A stretch of DNA of 64,000 nt from Thiocapsa roseilacustris (lineage in GTDB: Bacteria > Pseudomonadota > Gammaproteobacteria > Chromatiales > Chromatiaceae). The stretch is from assembly GCF_041903755.1 (NCBI RefSeq), contig NZ_JBBWVE010000001.1, forward strand, positions 124,001-188,000. The letters are read 5' to 3'. The position numbers and the translations under genes are program-made. Under the pieces are notes generated by a model. That model had not been told where the DNA came from and did no database searches. It worked only from the letters and a program-made list of their open reading frames with translations. Of this stretch, positions 8,687 to 17,908 are shown piece after piece; position 1 is the stretch's first letter, and each line of letters opens with the position of its first letter.

Positions 8687-10111
8687 TTACGCGGTGGAGG
8701 GGCGAGCATCGCGGAAGCGGATCGTCACGAGAAGTCCGTTGGCGTCGCCGCCGAGCGCGATGGATGCCTGATGTAGATCGAGCACGGCCTTCACGAGGCT
8801 CAGGCCGAGTCCGCTACCGGGCGTGGAACGGCTGTCGTCGAGGCGAACAAAACGATCGAGGACCCGTTCACGCGCCTCGGGCGGAATACCCGGCCCGGAA
8901 TCGCGAATCGTTACCGTCACGCCATCCTCGCCAGAGACCCCGGCAAGCGCGATGGTTCCGCCAAACCGCGTGTACTTGATGGCATTGTCGACCAGGTTCG
9001 CCAAGGCTTGGAACAGGAGGTCGCGATCGCCCGTAACAGGGGCCGGCCCGTCGCACCGAAGCGTCAAGTCCTGCCCCTTCTCGGCCGCGAGCGGCTCGTA
9101 GAGCTCGGCCAAATCCTCCATCAAGGCGGCGAGATCCACACGGGCGAAGGCGGCCCGCCGGGTGCCGGACTCGATGCGCGCGATCCGCAACAGCGCATTG
9201 AATGTGGACAGCATCTCCTCGGTATCGGCGATCGTCTCCGCGGCGAGCGAGCGGGCGTTCTCGCAGCCGTTGAGCTCGGTGCGCAGCAGCTCGAGCTTGG
9301 TCCGCACCCGCGTCAGGGGCGTGCGCAGATCATGGGCAATGTTGTCCGAGACCTGTCTAACGCCCGCCATTAGCTGCTCGATGCGCTCGAGCATCCGGTT
9401 GAGATTCGCGGCGAGCGCGTCGAAGTCGTCGCCGCTACCGTTGAGCGGGATGCGTCGGGAGAGGTCCCCCGCCATGATCTCGCCGGCGGTCTGGTTGATC
9501 GTCTCGAGCCGCCGCATCACGCCTGCGCTCATCAGCCATCCTCCCAGCAGGGCCAGGGCCGCGGTAATCGCCAGCCCCCAAGCGAGCGCATCCAGGATCA
9601 GGGCACGCGTAGCCTCCAGATCACGAACGTCGCGCCCGACCAGGAGTCGCAGGCCGCTGCGCAGCAAGAAGACCTGTCCGCGTGCCGCATGCTCTTCGGT
9701 GCGGTCCGGTCCGCGCTCGCGTAGACGGAAACCGATCCAGCCCTCCGGGTCCGGAAAGCCAGCGGGCCAACGATCGAGATTTCCGGCAAGCGGCTTGAGG
9801 CTGTCGTCGACCAGGAGATAGACGTTCGACCCGACCGGATCGCGCGCGACGCGCTCGCTGATCACGGACGACAGACCGGCGAGACCGCGGCGCCGGTACT
9901 GCTCGGCAAGCCCGCGAATCTCGGCCTCGATGGTGGCCGCGGTCTGGCGATCCATGTAACCGGCGGTCGACCAATAGAGAAAGGCCATGAGGATGCCGAC
10001 CGAGACGCCGAGCAGCAGCACATAGAGGACGGCCAGACGGAAGGTCGAGCTTCGCAGAATATTGGCGGCCCGCGCACGCAGGGCCGACGGTGAAGGCACT
10101 GCGTCGCTCAC
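8687..10111 (-). CDS. Sensor histidine kinase, two transmembrane segments with HAMP
   Basis: A 474-residue inner-membrane kinase: TM1 near residues 24-46, a periplasmic sensor region of about 120 residues, TM2, a HAMP domain, a HisKA domain with the phospho-acceptor His in NIAHDLRTPL (near 260), and a HATPase domain with LANLVDNAIKYT, DSGPGIP and GSGLGLSLV. The start chosen is a GTG at 10111 that overlaps the stop codon of the response regulator (GTGA), so the two genes are coupled. Together with the HtrA protease upstream this suggests an envelope-stress circuit like CpxRA; the signal is unknown. Confidence 0.92.
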   Translation of the reverse strand: MSDAVPSPSALRARAANILRSSTFRLAVLYVLLLGVSVGILMAFLYWSTAGYMDRQTAATIEAEIRGLAEQYRRRGLAGLSSVISERVARDPVGSNVYLLVDDSLKPLAGNLDRWPAGFPDPEGWIGFRLRERGPDRTEEHAARGQVFLLRSGLRLLVGRDVRDLEATRALILDALAWGLAITAALALLGGWLMSAGVMRRLETINQTAGEIMAGDLSRRIPLNGSGDDFDALAANLNRMLERIEQLMAGVRQVSDNIAHDLRTPLTRVRTKLELLRTELNGCENARSLAAETIADTEEMLSTFNALLRIARIESGTRRAAFARVDLAALMEDLAELYEPLAAEKGQDLTLRCDGPAPVTGDRDLLFQALANLVDNAIKYTRFGGTIALAGVSGEDGVTVTIRDSGPGIPPEARERVLDRFVRLDDSRSTPGSGLGLSLVKAVLDLHQASIALGGDANGLLVTIRFRDARPSTA

Positions 10112-10782
10112 GCGCCGCGGATCATGTAGCCGACACCGCGAACAGTCTGGAGGAGCGGCGGGTCGAAGTCCTTGTCGATCTTGCCGCGCAGGCGGCTGAT
10201 GTGGACATCGATGACGTTGGTTTGAGGGTCGAAATGATAGTCCCACACCTGCTCGAGCAGCATGGTACGGGTCACCACTTGGCCGGCGTGGCGCACCAGA
10301 TATTCCAGCAGCCGAAACTCGCGCGGCTGGAGCTGGATCTCGCGGCCGGCGCGGGTCACCTCGCGCTTGAGCAGATCCATCTCGAGATCCGCGACTCGTA
10401 GGCGCGTCTCCGGGGTCTCGGCCTTGCCGCGACGCAGCAGGACATCGAGACGCGCATGCAGCTCGGAGAAGGCAAAGGGCTTGACGAGATAGTCGTCGCC
10501 GCCCGCCCGCAGACCCTCCACACGATCGTCGACCTCGCCCAAGGCGCTGAGAAAGAGCACCGGCGTGCGGTTGCCCGAGGCGCGCAACGTCCGCACGATG
10601 CCGACGCCGTCGAGGCCGGGCAGCATGCGATCGACGATCAGGGCGTCGTACTCGCCGCCGGCGGCCTGCAATAGGCCGGCGCGACCGTCCGCGACATGGT
10701 CGGTGACCGCGCCGGTTTCGGCGAGCGCCTTCAGGAGATAGTCGGCCGTCTGGCGATCGTCTTCGATCAGGAGGACTCGCAT
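10108..10782 (-). CDS. OmpR/PhoB-family response regulator
   Basis: A 224-residue regulator with a receiver domain (acidic pair EDD near residue 8, phospho-acceptor Asp near 51 in ALIVDRMLPG) and a C-terminal winged-helix DNA-binding domain (EFRLLEYLVRHAGQVVTR, IDVHISRLRGKID). It starts at the ATG at 10782 with MRVLLIEDD; the longer frame to 10860 is not supported. It is followed at once by its cognate kinase with a 4-base overlap and preceded by an HtrA protease on the same strand. Confidence 0.94.
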   Translation of the reverse strand: MRVLLIEDDRQTADYLLKALAETGAVTDHVADGRAGLLQAAGGEYDALIVDRMLPGLDGVGIVRTLRASGNRTPVLFLSALGEVDDRVEGLRAGGDDYLVKPFAFSELHARLDVLLRRGKAETPETRLRVADLEMDLLKREVTRAGREIQLQPREFRLLEYLVRHAGQVVTRTMLLEQVWDYHFDPQTNVIDVHISRLRGKIDKDFDPPLLQTVRGVGYMIRGA

Positions 10783-10846
10783 GGGTTCGGGGTTCGGGGT
10801 ACAGAATAGCGCGGAATCGGCTCGGTCAAGATATGTCGCGAGGCGC

Positions 10847-10908
10847 TCCAGCAATTCCAAGCTCGACCCACAAACGCCCGGGGCGACCCCCGGGCTGACG
10901 CAAATTTA
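10847..10908 (-). repeat. GC-rich 62-bp intergenic repeat, intact copy
   Basis: The minus strand reads TTTGCGTCAGCCCGG, a palindromic CCCGGGGGTCGCCCCGGG core, then TGGGTCGAGC and GGAATTGCTGGA. The same two halves recur at 25549-25564 and 25676-25724 with about 110 bases of palindromic DNA between them. It lies between the response regulator and htrA and could also act as a hairpin after htrA. Confidence 0.65.
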
Positions 10909-11008
10909 GAACTGCTGGATGCGTTCGGTTGCGATCGCGGCCTTGCCTTTGAGCAAAGCCGCAATCGCGTGTCGCACTGCGTTCGATGCGCCTGAGGTGC
11001 GCGTGGGA

Positions 11009-12547
11009 TCAGGTTGCGAACGTGACGGCGATGAACAGGGGGCGCCCGTCCTTCTCGACACGCAGAATCAGGCTCTCGCGCTTCTCCTCGATCGCTTCGC
11101 GGACCGCCGCAACGACCTGCTCAGGTGTGTCGACCGATTCCGTCCCGACCATCGAGATGAGGCTGCCCGCCTGCACTCCGGCGCGATCGGCCGGGCTGTC
11201 GGCCTCGACCTGCGCCACGAAGACGCCTGCGGCATCCGCGTCGAGCCCGCGCTCGGCACGCAACTCGGGAGTGAGCGGCGACAGATAGAGTCCCAGCCGA
11301 GGGCGGCTCGGCGCATCGGCCTCTTCGCTCGGCGCTGCGGCGACTTGGTCCTCGTCGGGCATCCGACCGATCGTCAATGTCAGGTCGCGAGGCTTGCCGT
11401 CGCGCAGCACGCGCAGCGTCATGGCGGTGCCGGACTTGGTCACGGCGACCAGCTTCGAGAGGTCCTTGGCGCTCGTGAGCTGCTGCCCGGACGCACTGAG
11501 GATCACATCGCCTGCTCGCAGATCGGACGCAGCGGCCGGACTGCCGGCAATGAGATCCGCGATCAAGACACCGGTCACCTCGGCGAGCCCGAGTCCGGCG
11601 GCCAACTCCTCGGTCACCGGCTGAATCTGCACGCCGAGCCAGCCGCGCTCCACACGACCGTTCTCGCGAAGGTCGGCCACCACACGCTCGACGGTCTCGG
11701 CCGGGATGGCGAAGCCGATCCCGACATTCCCGCCGCTCGGGGAGAAGATAGCGGTGTTGACGCCGATCACCCGGCCATCGATGTCGAACAGTGGCCCACC
11801 CGAGTTGCCACGATTAATCGGCGCGTCGATCTGCAGATAGTCGTCGTAGGGACCCGAATTAATGTCGCGTCCACGTGCGGAGATGATCCCGGCATTCACC
11901 GAGCCACCGAGACCGAAAGGGTTACCGACCGCCAGAACCCAATCACCTACGCGGGCCTTGCTCGAACCTCCGAGCTCGACGGCGACCAGCGGGCGATCGA
12001 CATCGATCTTAAGGACGGCGAGGTCCGTCTTGGGGTCGACACCGACCACGCGCGCCACATGGCTAGTGCCGTCGTTCAGGACGATCGTCACCTCGCCAGC
12101 GCCTTCGATCACATGATGGTTGGTGACGATATGGCCGTCGCTGTCCACGATGAAACCCGAGCCCTGTCCGGTGGCTTGGCGCGGCATGGCCCGCCCCGGC
12201 TGTTCGAAGAAACGGCGGAAGGACTCCGGCACGTCCCCATCCGGCGGAAGCGCCGGGTGGCCGTGCATCGGCATCGGCGGGACGCCCTCGGCCTTGACCG
12301 ACACGTTGACCACCGCAGGGGTGACCCGCTCGGCCACGTCCGCGAAGCCGGGAAACGCCGCCGATGCTGCGCGCGCATTGACAGGGATGGGTTGATCGGC
12401 AGCCACTGCACTACGGCCGTTCCAGTAGATGGCACCGGATGCGAGGGCAAGCGCCAAGGTCGCACTGACGAGTGCCGGGTAACGCAATGACGGCGACGGG
12501 GCCACGGCAATCGAACGAGTCGGGGTCGTGATTCGGCATTGTGACAC
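11009..12547 (-). CDS. htrA: DegP/HtrA-family periplasmic serine protease
   Basis: A 512-residue exported protease for misfolded envelope proteins. It has an N-terminal signal/anchor (about residues 22-48), a trypsin-like domain with catalytic His in TNHHVIEG (near 145), Asp in KTDLAVLKI (near 175) and Ser in GNSGGPLF (near 249), and two PDZ domains (about 290-375 and 410-505). Translation starts at GTG 12547, supported by AGGAGA six bases upstream. The protease precedes a two-component pair on the same strand, 226 bases apart, so co-regulation in the envelope stress response is likely. Confidence 0.93.
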   Translation of the reverse strand: MSQCRITTPTRSIAVAPSPSLRYPALVSATLALALASGAIYWNGRSAVAADQPIPVNARAASAAFPGFADVAERVTPAVVNVSVKAEGVPPMPMHGHPALPPDGDVPESFRRFFEQPGRAMPRQATGQGSGFIVDSDGHIVTNHHVIEGAGEVTIVLNDGTSHVARVVGVDPKTDLAVLKIDVDRPLVAVELGGSSKARVGDWVLAVGNPFGLGGSVNAGIISARGRDINSGPYDDYLQIDAPINRGNSGGPLFDIDGRVIGVNTAIFSPSGGNVGIGFAIPAETVERVVADLRENGRVERGWLGVQIQPVTEELAAGLGLAEVTGVLIADLIAGSPAAASDLRAGDVILSASGQQLTSAKDLSKLVAVTKSGTAMTLRVLRDGKPRDLTLTIGRMPDEDQVAAAPSEEADAPSRPRLGLYLSPLTPELRAERGLDADAAGVFVAQVEADSPADRAGVQAGSLISMVGTESVDTPEQVVAAVREAIEEKRESLILRVEKDGRPLFIAVTFAT

Positions 12548-12903
12548 GGGATTCTCCTGAACAAGATCTGGGCGACATCGCCGTCGAGACGGCTGCGCAC
12601 CGGGACGTTACTGAACAAGCCCGGAGTATCCGGGCGCCTCCATTGCCCGAGGATGTCCGACACCTTAATTCTTGTTCATCCAAGCGCCGGCCCCGGGGCG
12701 CCGTCTTCGGAGCGCTTGCGAGGGTCGCGCGGACGGGGTACCGTGCGCGAACGGTCTGCACCGCTTCGGCGCTATTTGCAGCTCGGCGGGAATCCGAGAA
12801 ACCGTACCTTCGCGCAAGCACCATTCACAGGTATAAACAGGCGGGTCGACGGCTCCGACAGAAGGATCCGAGTCGATCCGACGGCACAACAGGAGAGCGC
12901 ATC
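12548..12903. other. Divergent intergenic region between htrA and a secreted-protein gene
   Basis: About 356 bases separate two genes that read away from each other. It must hold both promoters. A GC-rich palindromic stretch around 12680-12700 is visible, but no consensus promoter or operator could be assigned with confidence. Confidence 0.4.
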
Positions 12904-13479
12904 ATGAATGGAAAACCAATGGCTTTGGCCTTGGCTTTCGCACTTGCAAGCGGGATCATCGTCGTGGCTTCGACAGCGCAGGCGGACGTGACAGTCATAC
13001 CGGTGACGGGCGCCGAGGTGACCTCGGAGATCAGCGGGATCGTCGAGATCGTCAACGTCGAGCGACGCATGCTGACGATCAAGACTCCGGATGGCCGGTT
13101 CCACGTTATCCATGCGCCGGAGCAGGCCGGGCGTCTCGACGAAATCAAGATCGGCAACAGGCTCACCATCACGGAGACCGAGGCCGTCCTCGTCGATCTG
13201 ATCAAGGGTCCAGACGAGGCCGCCGTCGGCACGACTCAAGAGACGGTCGTGGACCGCGAGAGCGGGGCGAAGCCGGCAGGCACCATCACCGATACCATGA
13301 CCCTTTACGGTCGGATAGCAGCGGTCGACAAGGCCAACCGCAGGGTCAGCGTCCAGGGCGCGCAGGAGACGGTCGATTTCACCGTCAACGACCCGGCGCT
13401 CCTCGACGAGGTGGCGGTTGGCGACGGCGTGGTCGCAACCTTCATCCGGTCGGTCAAAGGCAAGGTCGAGGTTCGCTGA
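12904..13479 (+). CDS. Secreted protein of unknown function
   Basis: A 191-residue protein beginning with a clear Sec signal peptide (MNGKPMALALAFALASG, then a cleavable AQA-D site near residue 27). The mature part contains two similar beta-rich units: ISGIVEIVNVERRMLTIKTPDG and LYGRIAAVDKANRRVSVQG. Each is followed by an acidic stretch and an IKIGNRLTI- or VAVGDGVVA-like segment, suggesting an internal duplication of an OB-like or barrel-like fold. The start is the ATG at 12904, where the signal peptide begins. No function recognised; it is probably periplasmic. Confidence 0.75.
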   Translation: MNGKPMALALAFALASGIIVVASTAQADVTVIPVTGAEVTSEISGIVEIVNVERRMLTIKTPDGRFHVIHAPEQAGRLDEIKIGNRLTITETEAVLVDLIKGPDEAAVGTTQETVVDRESGAKPAGTITDTMTLYGRIAAVDKANRRVSVQGAQETVDFTVNDPALLDEVAVGDGVVATFIRSVKGKVEVR

Positions 13480-13630
13480 GTACAGGTCTCCATATCGGGC
13501 ATCGGCTCGGGGCAGCACCGACAGCATCGGCGTTGCCCGAGCAGCCGATCGACTCGAAGCAAAGCCGCCCGGTGATGCAGCCCGCATCCGAATCAATGTA
13601 AAGCCTTCCCGAAAACGATTGGAGGTCGAT

Positions 13631-13816
13631 ATGGCAACGATCGAAGAAGTCGAGATGGGACGATACGCGCAGGAGCTCGAAGACGACGTCCGCCATCTGG
13701 TGCGCAAGTATTGCCGCATCATGGCTTGGGACATCCCCGACCTCGACGAGCAAGCTGCGCGCAGGCTCATCCTTGCGGCACTAAGCTCCTCCTTGACCCG
13801 CGTCGAATCCGAGTAA
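13631..13816 (+). CDS. Small acidic protein, 61 residues
   Basis: A short gene with an excellent ribosome-binding site (GGAGG six bases before the ATG). The protein is acidic and predicted helical: MATIEEVEMGRYAQELEDD, then ArgHisLeuVal-containing helices ending in SSSLTRVESE. No signal peptide and no recognised domain. It follows the secreted protein by 150 bases and precedes a lipoprotein gene, so it may belong to the same transcript. Confidence rests on the ribosome-binding site and coherent composition. Confidence 0.6.
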   Translation: MATIEEVEMGRYAQELEDDVRHLVRKYCRIMAWDIPDLDEQAARRLILAALSSSLTRVESE

Positions 13817-13906
13817 CCTGGCATCGATACGTCCAACGGGGTTGCCGCCCTCGCGGCTCGCCGACGCGATCGAACATGCGAAAGGTCGGCGCCCGTCCGG
13901 CTCGGG

Positions 13907-14209
13907 TTGGGTCCTGGCATACTCGGCGTTTTGATCTGCGTACTCGTGGTGGCCGGCTGTCAATCCAGGGCATCGAGCTCTCGCGGCGATGCCTGCACCT
14001 TCGTCCCCGGCATGACGACGGATGACCTGGCGCGTTGCGGCTGCATCGCCGGCAACTCGCGAAGCGACGGCTCCGTCATGCTGATGTCGGAGGAAGCACT
14101 CAACAACACGCGGACCGTCGCCATAGTCAACTACATGTGTCCGCTCGGCGCAGCCGGTGTCGCGAGGGTCGCGGTCATGAACGGCATCGCCACGACTGTC
14201 TACGAATAG
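13907..14209 (+). CDS. Small lipoprotein of unknown function
   Basis: About 100 residues with a hydrophobic N-terminus and a lipobox (LVVAGC, Cys near residue 18), then Cys-containing segments (DACTFVPG, DLARCGCIAG, NYMCPLG). Translation appears to start at TTG 13907; no in-frame ATG lies upstream close enough. It ends three bases before the adenylate-forming enzyme gene, so the two are almost certainly co-transcribed. Function not recognised. Confidence 0.6.
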   Translation: MGPGILGVLICVLVVAGCQSRASSSRGDACTFVPGMTTDDLARCGCIAGNSRSDGSVMLMSEEALNNTRTVAIVNYMCPLGAAGVARVAVMNGIATTVYE

Positions 14210-14212
14210 ACG

Positions 14213-15649
14213 ATGAGAGCACTGGACAGGCTCGTGCGACGATGGCAGCTCAAGGCGATGGGCCGGATCGACGCGGCGGTGCTCGTACAGGCCGGCAATC
14301 GACGTCTCCTCGAGCGGTTTCAACGTGTTGCGCGCGACGTGCCGGCCTACGCCGCCATCCTGAATGCCCACGGCATTTCAGCGGACCGGATTCGGACGCT
14401 GGATGACTTTACCCGGTTGTGCCCGGTCATCGAGAAGCAGGACATCTTCGGCGCTTATCCCATCGATCAACTCTGCGTCGGCGGACATCTCCGCTCCCTC
14501 GGCGGCGTCCTGACGAGCTCCGGGCAAGGAGGGCAGTTCGCATTCGGCCTTTCCACGCGTCGACAAGCCCGTCGCGCCGCACAGGCGATCGAGCTGGCGC
14601 TGGAGCTCAGCTTCGGGACCGACCGCTACTCGACGCTTCTCATCAACGCCCTCCCGATGGGGGTGCGCTTTTCCTGCTCGACCGTCACCATCGCCGAGAC
14701 CAGCGTCCGGGAGGATATGGTGTGCGCTTTGGTCGAGCAGTTTGCTCCGCATCACCAGCAAACGATCTTGGTCACGGATCCGCTGTTCTGCAAACGCATC
14801 CTCGATCAGGGTCACGATTGCGGTCTGAACTGGGGTCGTTTCAAGGTGCATGTCGTCCTCGGCGAAGAGACCTTCGGCGAGGCGTTTCGGGATTATTTAA
14901 TGCGCGGGCTGGGGCAAGATCCGGACGGATGGACGGCTGGATTGGCGATCTCGTCCATGGGTGTCGGGGAGCTCGGCCTGAACCTGTTCTTCGAGACGCG
15001 CGAGACCGTTCGTTTGCGGCAGCTCGCCCACCGGCAACCGGAGGCATTACGCCCGGCCATCGGCGATTGGCGGGGCCGCGTCCCGCCTCTGCTCTTCGTC
15101 TATGACCCGCTGCGGATCTTTGTCGAGGTGATCGAGCCCGAACCGAGCGGATTCGGCGCCTTGACGATCTCCACCCTGGACCCGGCCTCGATGCTTCCGC
15201 TCATCCGCTATCGGACCGGCGACCGGGCCAGACTGCTGGACACCGAGACCGTCGCACACTTCGTGAGCGACATCGACGGACGTCCTCTGGATCTACCGAG
15301 GTTACCCATGATCGCCGTTGCCGGTCGCGACAGCGATCGTCTATCCGACGGACGCCCGCTGCTCGACATCAAGGATGCGCTCTACACAAGGCACGACATC
15401 GCGGACCGCCTGAGCGGCGCCTTTCGAATCGAGCATGAGGACATGGGCTGCTGCCTCCATGTGCAAATGGGCGCCGGTGCAGGGAATGGAGGACCGGAGC
15501 TCGCCGACGCAATCGACGCCTGCCTTCCCAAGCCGGCCTCCGGTGCCCACGACCGAATCCAGATCTGGCCACACGCCGAGTTTCCGTTTGGTCAAACGCT
15601 TGATTACGAGAGAAAATTCAACTATCTCAATGCTGTAGAAAAACGCTGA
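14213..15649 (+). CDS. PaaK-like adenylate-forming enzyme (phenylacetate-CoA ligase family)
   Basis: A 478-residue member of the phenylacetate-CoA ligase/CapK branch of adenylate-forming enzymes. The phosphate-binding loop is TSSGQGGQF (near residue 101) in place of the usual SSGTTG, and the hinge-side motif is PLIRYRTGDRARLLD. These enzymes activate a carboxylate as an acyl-adenylate. The substrate is unknown; no thiolation or aromatic-degradation gene is nearby, and the P-loop variant may mean altered catalysis. It follows the lipoprotein gene by three bases, suggesting an envelope-related role. Confidence 0.7.
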   Translation: MRALDRLVRRWQLKAMGRIDAAVLVQAGNRRLLERFQRVARDVPAYAAILNAHGISADRIRTLDDFTRLCPVIEKQDIFGAYPIDQLCVGGHLRSLGGVLTSSGQGGQFAFGLSTRRQARRAAQAIELALELSFGTDRYSTLLINALPMGVRFSCSTVTIAETSVREDMVCALVEQFAPHHQQTILVTDPLFCKRILDQGHDCGLNWGRFKVHVVLGEETFGEAFRDYLMRGLGQDPDGWTAGLAISSMGVGELGLNLFFETRETVRLRQLAHRQPEALRPAIGDWRGRVPPLLFVYDPLRIFVEVIEPEPSGFGALTISTLDPASMLPLIRYRTGDRARLLDTETVAHFVSDIDGRPLDLPRLPMIAVAGRDSDRLSDGRPLLDIKDALYTRHDIADRLSGAFRIEHEDMGCCLHVQMGAGAGNGGPELADAIDACLPKPASGAHDRIQIWPHAEFPFGQTLDYERKFNYLNAVEKR

Positions 15650-15713
15650 TACGCATCCGGCAACCGCCGGCAGGCTCGACCAATCAGGTCAAGTCGCTCG
15701 GGCGCCGTCTTAA

Positions 15714-15830
15714 CACCGATCAGTTGACTCCGGCACCCTGGTTCCAGCTTAAGTTGCCTCTCACGGAGACACGGAGAGCACGGAGAATTCGAGATCTTTC
15801 CTGAGTGACCTCTGTGTCTTCGTAAGTAAC
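15714..15830. repeat. CACGGAGA-type dispersed repeat, copy 2
   Basis: It opens with CACCGATCAGTTGAC and CGGCACCCTGGTTCC, runs into CTCTCACGGAGACACGGAG, and ends with a decayed right arm (CTCTGTGTCTTCGTAAG). The opening 50 bases match copy 3 at 22741 closely, which shows that the element is longer than its inverted arms. It occupies the gap after the PaaK-like gene. Confidence 0.75.
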
Positions 15831-15860
15831 CTGTCAGAAATAAGTTGAGCACCGAATCCA

Positions 15861-15937
<77 letters not shown>

Positions 15938-16058
15938 TAACCGTGGCAAAGGTATTCTCTCGTCGAGTTGTTTTACTTTTTCTTGAGCCGTTCCCAAGAG
16001 ATCTTGGAATCTGACCGGTGCGAAGGGCGCACCGGGCCGATGCGCTCACCGGGTGTCC

Positions 16059-16868
16059 TCATGCACAAACGGACCAGATCATATCGTCGGGCCCGATGCA
16101 CTCGGGCAGGAGCTCGGGCTCCAGGCCATGAGCCAGGTACCGCAAGGTCGCCGGGAAGGTCGCGTGCAGTGCGGTCTCGAATGCCTGGATACTGGTCACA
16201 TAGGGCCGTACGGGGCCGAAATAATCGACGTCCGGACCGGCGGGGATGTATCGGAAACCCAATCGTCTCAGCATCAGGTACAGCCCCCTCTCCATGGCCA
16301 ACATCCAATGGGTAACCCCATGACGCTTGCTCTCCTGATACAGCAATCTGGAGAGTCCGATCAAGATCTCAGGCGTATTCCTCGGAGGGGCGAAGGGCAC
16401 GACCTCGGCAGCCTCGTTGTGACCGGCGTCGGGACGAGGCGGGCCGCCAAAGATGGAATCGCCCTCGCGACGTCGAAAACTCTTCGAAACCGCCAAACGC
16501 GAGATCTCGGCAAAACCTGCCAGTGCAGGATGCGACGGGTCGTTCAAAAAGGCGTAATCGCCGGTGAAGACACAGTGACTCATGAGAGGAAAGCCGAGCG
16601 GTGAAGGCATGACGAGCCGTGCCGTGCCCGCGGGATGACCGGCACGGTGGGTGGCGAGCATGTGCAGGGAATGCGCGTCGAACTCGTCTCGCTCCGCTTC
16701 GTCCGGGTAATCGTTCTCGTCCAAAAAACCACGCTCTAGGCAATAGACCTGATAGCGGATTCGATAGGCGGTGTCCAGATCAGAGGCATCCTCGACACGG
16801 TTGAACCGAAAGTAGGGCTCTTGAACCGGCCCCGCCCCGGGATGACCTGCCGACTTGAAGGCATTCAT
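16059..16868 (-). CDS. PEP-CTERM/exosortase-associated acyltransferase (AHL-synthase-like GNAT)
   Basis: A 269-residue protein matching the exosortase-linked acyltransferase family, related to N-acyl amino acid and acyl-homoserine-lactone synthases. The N-terminal FRFNRVEDASDLDTAYRIRY and VYCLERGFL segments, then EFDAHSLHMLATHR and GTARLV, are characteristic. The start chosen is the ATG at 16868, which has AGGA five bases upstream; a second ATG two codons earlier sits on the ribosome-binding site. No exosortase or PEP-CTERM gene is within the window, so the partner system is elsewhere or absent. Confidence 0.8.
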   Translation of the reverse strand: MNAFKSAGHPGAGPVQEPYFRFNRVEDASDLDTAYRIRYQVYCLERGFLDENDYPDEAERDEFDAHSLHMLATHRAGHPAGTARLVMPSPLGFPLMSHCVFTGDYAFLNDPSHPALAGFAEISRLAVSKSFRRREGDSIFGGPPRPDAGHNEAAEVVPFAPPRNTPEILIGLSRLLYQESKRHGVTHWMLAMERGLYLMLRRLGFRYIPAGPDVDYFGPVRPYVTSIQAFETALHATFPATLRYLAHGLEPELLPECIGPDDMIWSVCA

Positions 16869-17469
16869 GCTCATCCTACCCCCGTTGACATAAGCTAAAC
16901 ATGCGACCAGAGGCCACGAGAAAGCGAACAGGAAGCGAGATTGCGCTTGCGTCGAGCATCTCGTAAAGGTTTTCCCGACACGCGCTTGCATTCTCCCCGA
17001 GACTGAGCTTTATCCTGCCAGGAAGGCCATCACATCAACAACATGCCAGGTCAACCCAAGGCTTACAGATCCGCTTCACGCTCGGCCTTCGGCATCGACG
17101 CGACATGCAGCGTTTTCCGCAATGACCTAACCCTTGTGTCTAAGCCCCATCACCGACTAGACTTGAACCGTCGATTCATCTCCCCAGGCCCGGCCGCGAC
17201 TCACGCGGCCGGGCTCGAACATGGCGAAGATCATGACAAGAGTTGCGATTCGCCGACGCCCAGATAAGACAGTCCACGCCGGCGCGCCCGTCAAGGGGGC
17301 AGAGCGGCAAGGCATCGGTGCCGGTTAAAATGGTGACCCGTCCGTAATCGTTTGGGTCGCGGCTGCCTTCGATACCTTCAACCGGCGCTTTTAGGGACCT
17401 CGGCACGGGGCATCGACTCTCGAGCGCACCCGTGATGGATGAGTCGATTCAGGACTTCTGGAACACGCC
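16869..17469. other. Gene-free stretch between two divergent genes
   Basis: About 600 bases lie between the acyltransferase and the PstS-like gene, which read away from each other. Apart from a GC-rich hairpin at 17188-17214, no gene, repeat or clear promoter was recognised. Short open frames here lack ribosome-binding sites and protein-like composition. Confidence 0.4.
17188..17214. repeat. GC-rich perfect hairpin
   Basis: Arms GCCCGGCCGCG and CGCGGCCGGGC (11 bp) with a 5-base loop. No T-run follows on either strand, so it is probably a structured element and not a standard terminator. Confidence 0.45.
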
Positions 17470-17907
17470 TTGATCTTCCGACGGTCTGTGCGCAACCTCC
17501 TCCAATGCTCGGCCGGTGTGGCCTTGTGCTGCATCTCCCTGTACGCCTGCCCGCAAGACTTGATCGCTCACCGGGGCGCGGGTGTCGAGAGATTGACACG
17601 CAACGAGGCGCGTCTTTTCTTCACGATGCGCCTCAAGAACTGGCCCAACGGAACGCTTGTCAAGGTTTTCGTGCTCCCCGACGACAACGCACTTCACAGT
17701 CGTTTCTCCAACGGAGTCCTCGGACTCTACCCCTACCAACTTCGCCGCGTTTGGGACCGACAGATCTTCTCCGGAACAGGGCAGGCGCCGACGACTGTAT
17801 CGAGCGAGCAGGAAATGCTCGACCGCATCGCCACCACGCCGGGAGCGATCGGCTATGCAGACGGACCGATCGAGAATCCAAGCATTCGCCAGTTGGAGGT
17901 GCGTTGA
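17470..17907 (+). CDS. PstS-like substrate-binding protein, short
   Basis: A 145-residue exported protein resembling the phosphate-binding (PstS/PBP-like) fold. The hydrophobic N-terminus ends in LYAC, a possible lipobox. Conserved features include LTRNEARLFFTMRLKNWPNG, the VSSEQEMLDRIATTPGAIGYAD type of ending and a short C-terminal tail. It starts at TTG 17470; no ribosome-binding site is obvious, so the start is uncertain. It sits one base before a porin gene and ahead of a GGDEF-EAL protein, and is probably a periplasmic sensor component of that operon. Confidence 0.7.
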   Translation: MIFRRSVRNLLQCSAGVALCCISLYACPQDLIAHRGAGVERLTRNEARLFFTMRLKNWPNGTLVKVFVLPDDNALHSRFSNGVLGLYPYQLRRVWDRQIFSGTGQAPTTVSSEQEMLDRIATTPGAIGYADGPIENPSIRQLEVR

Positions 17908-17908
17908 G

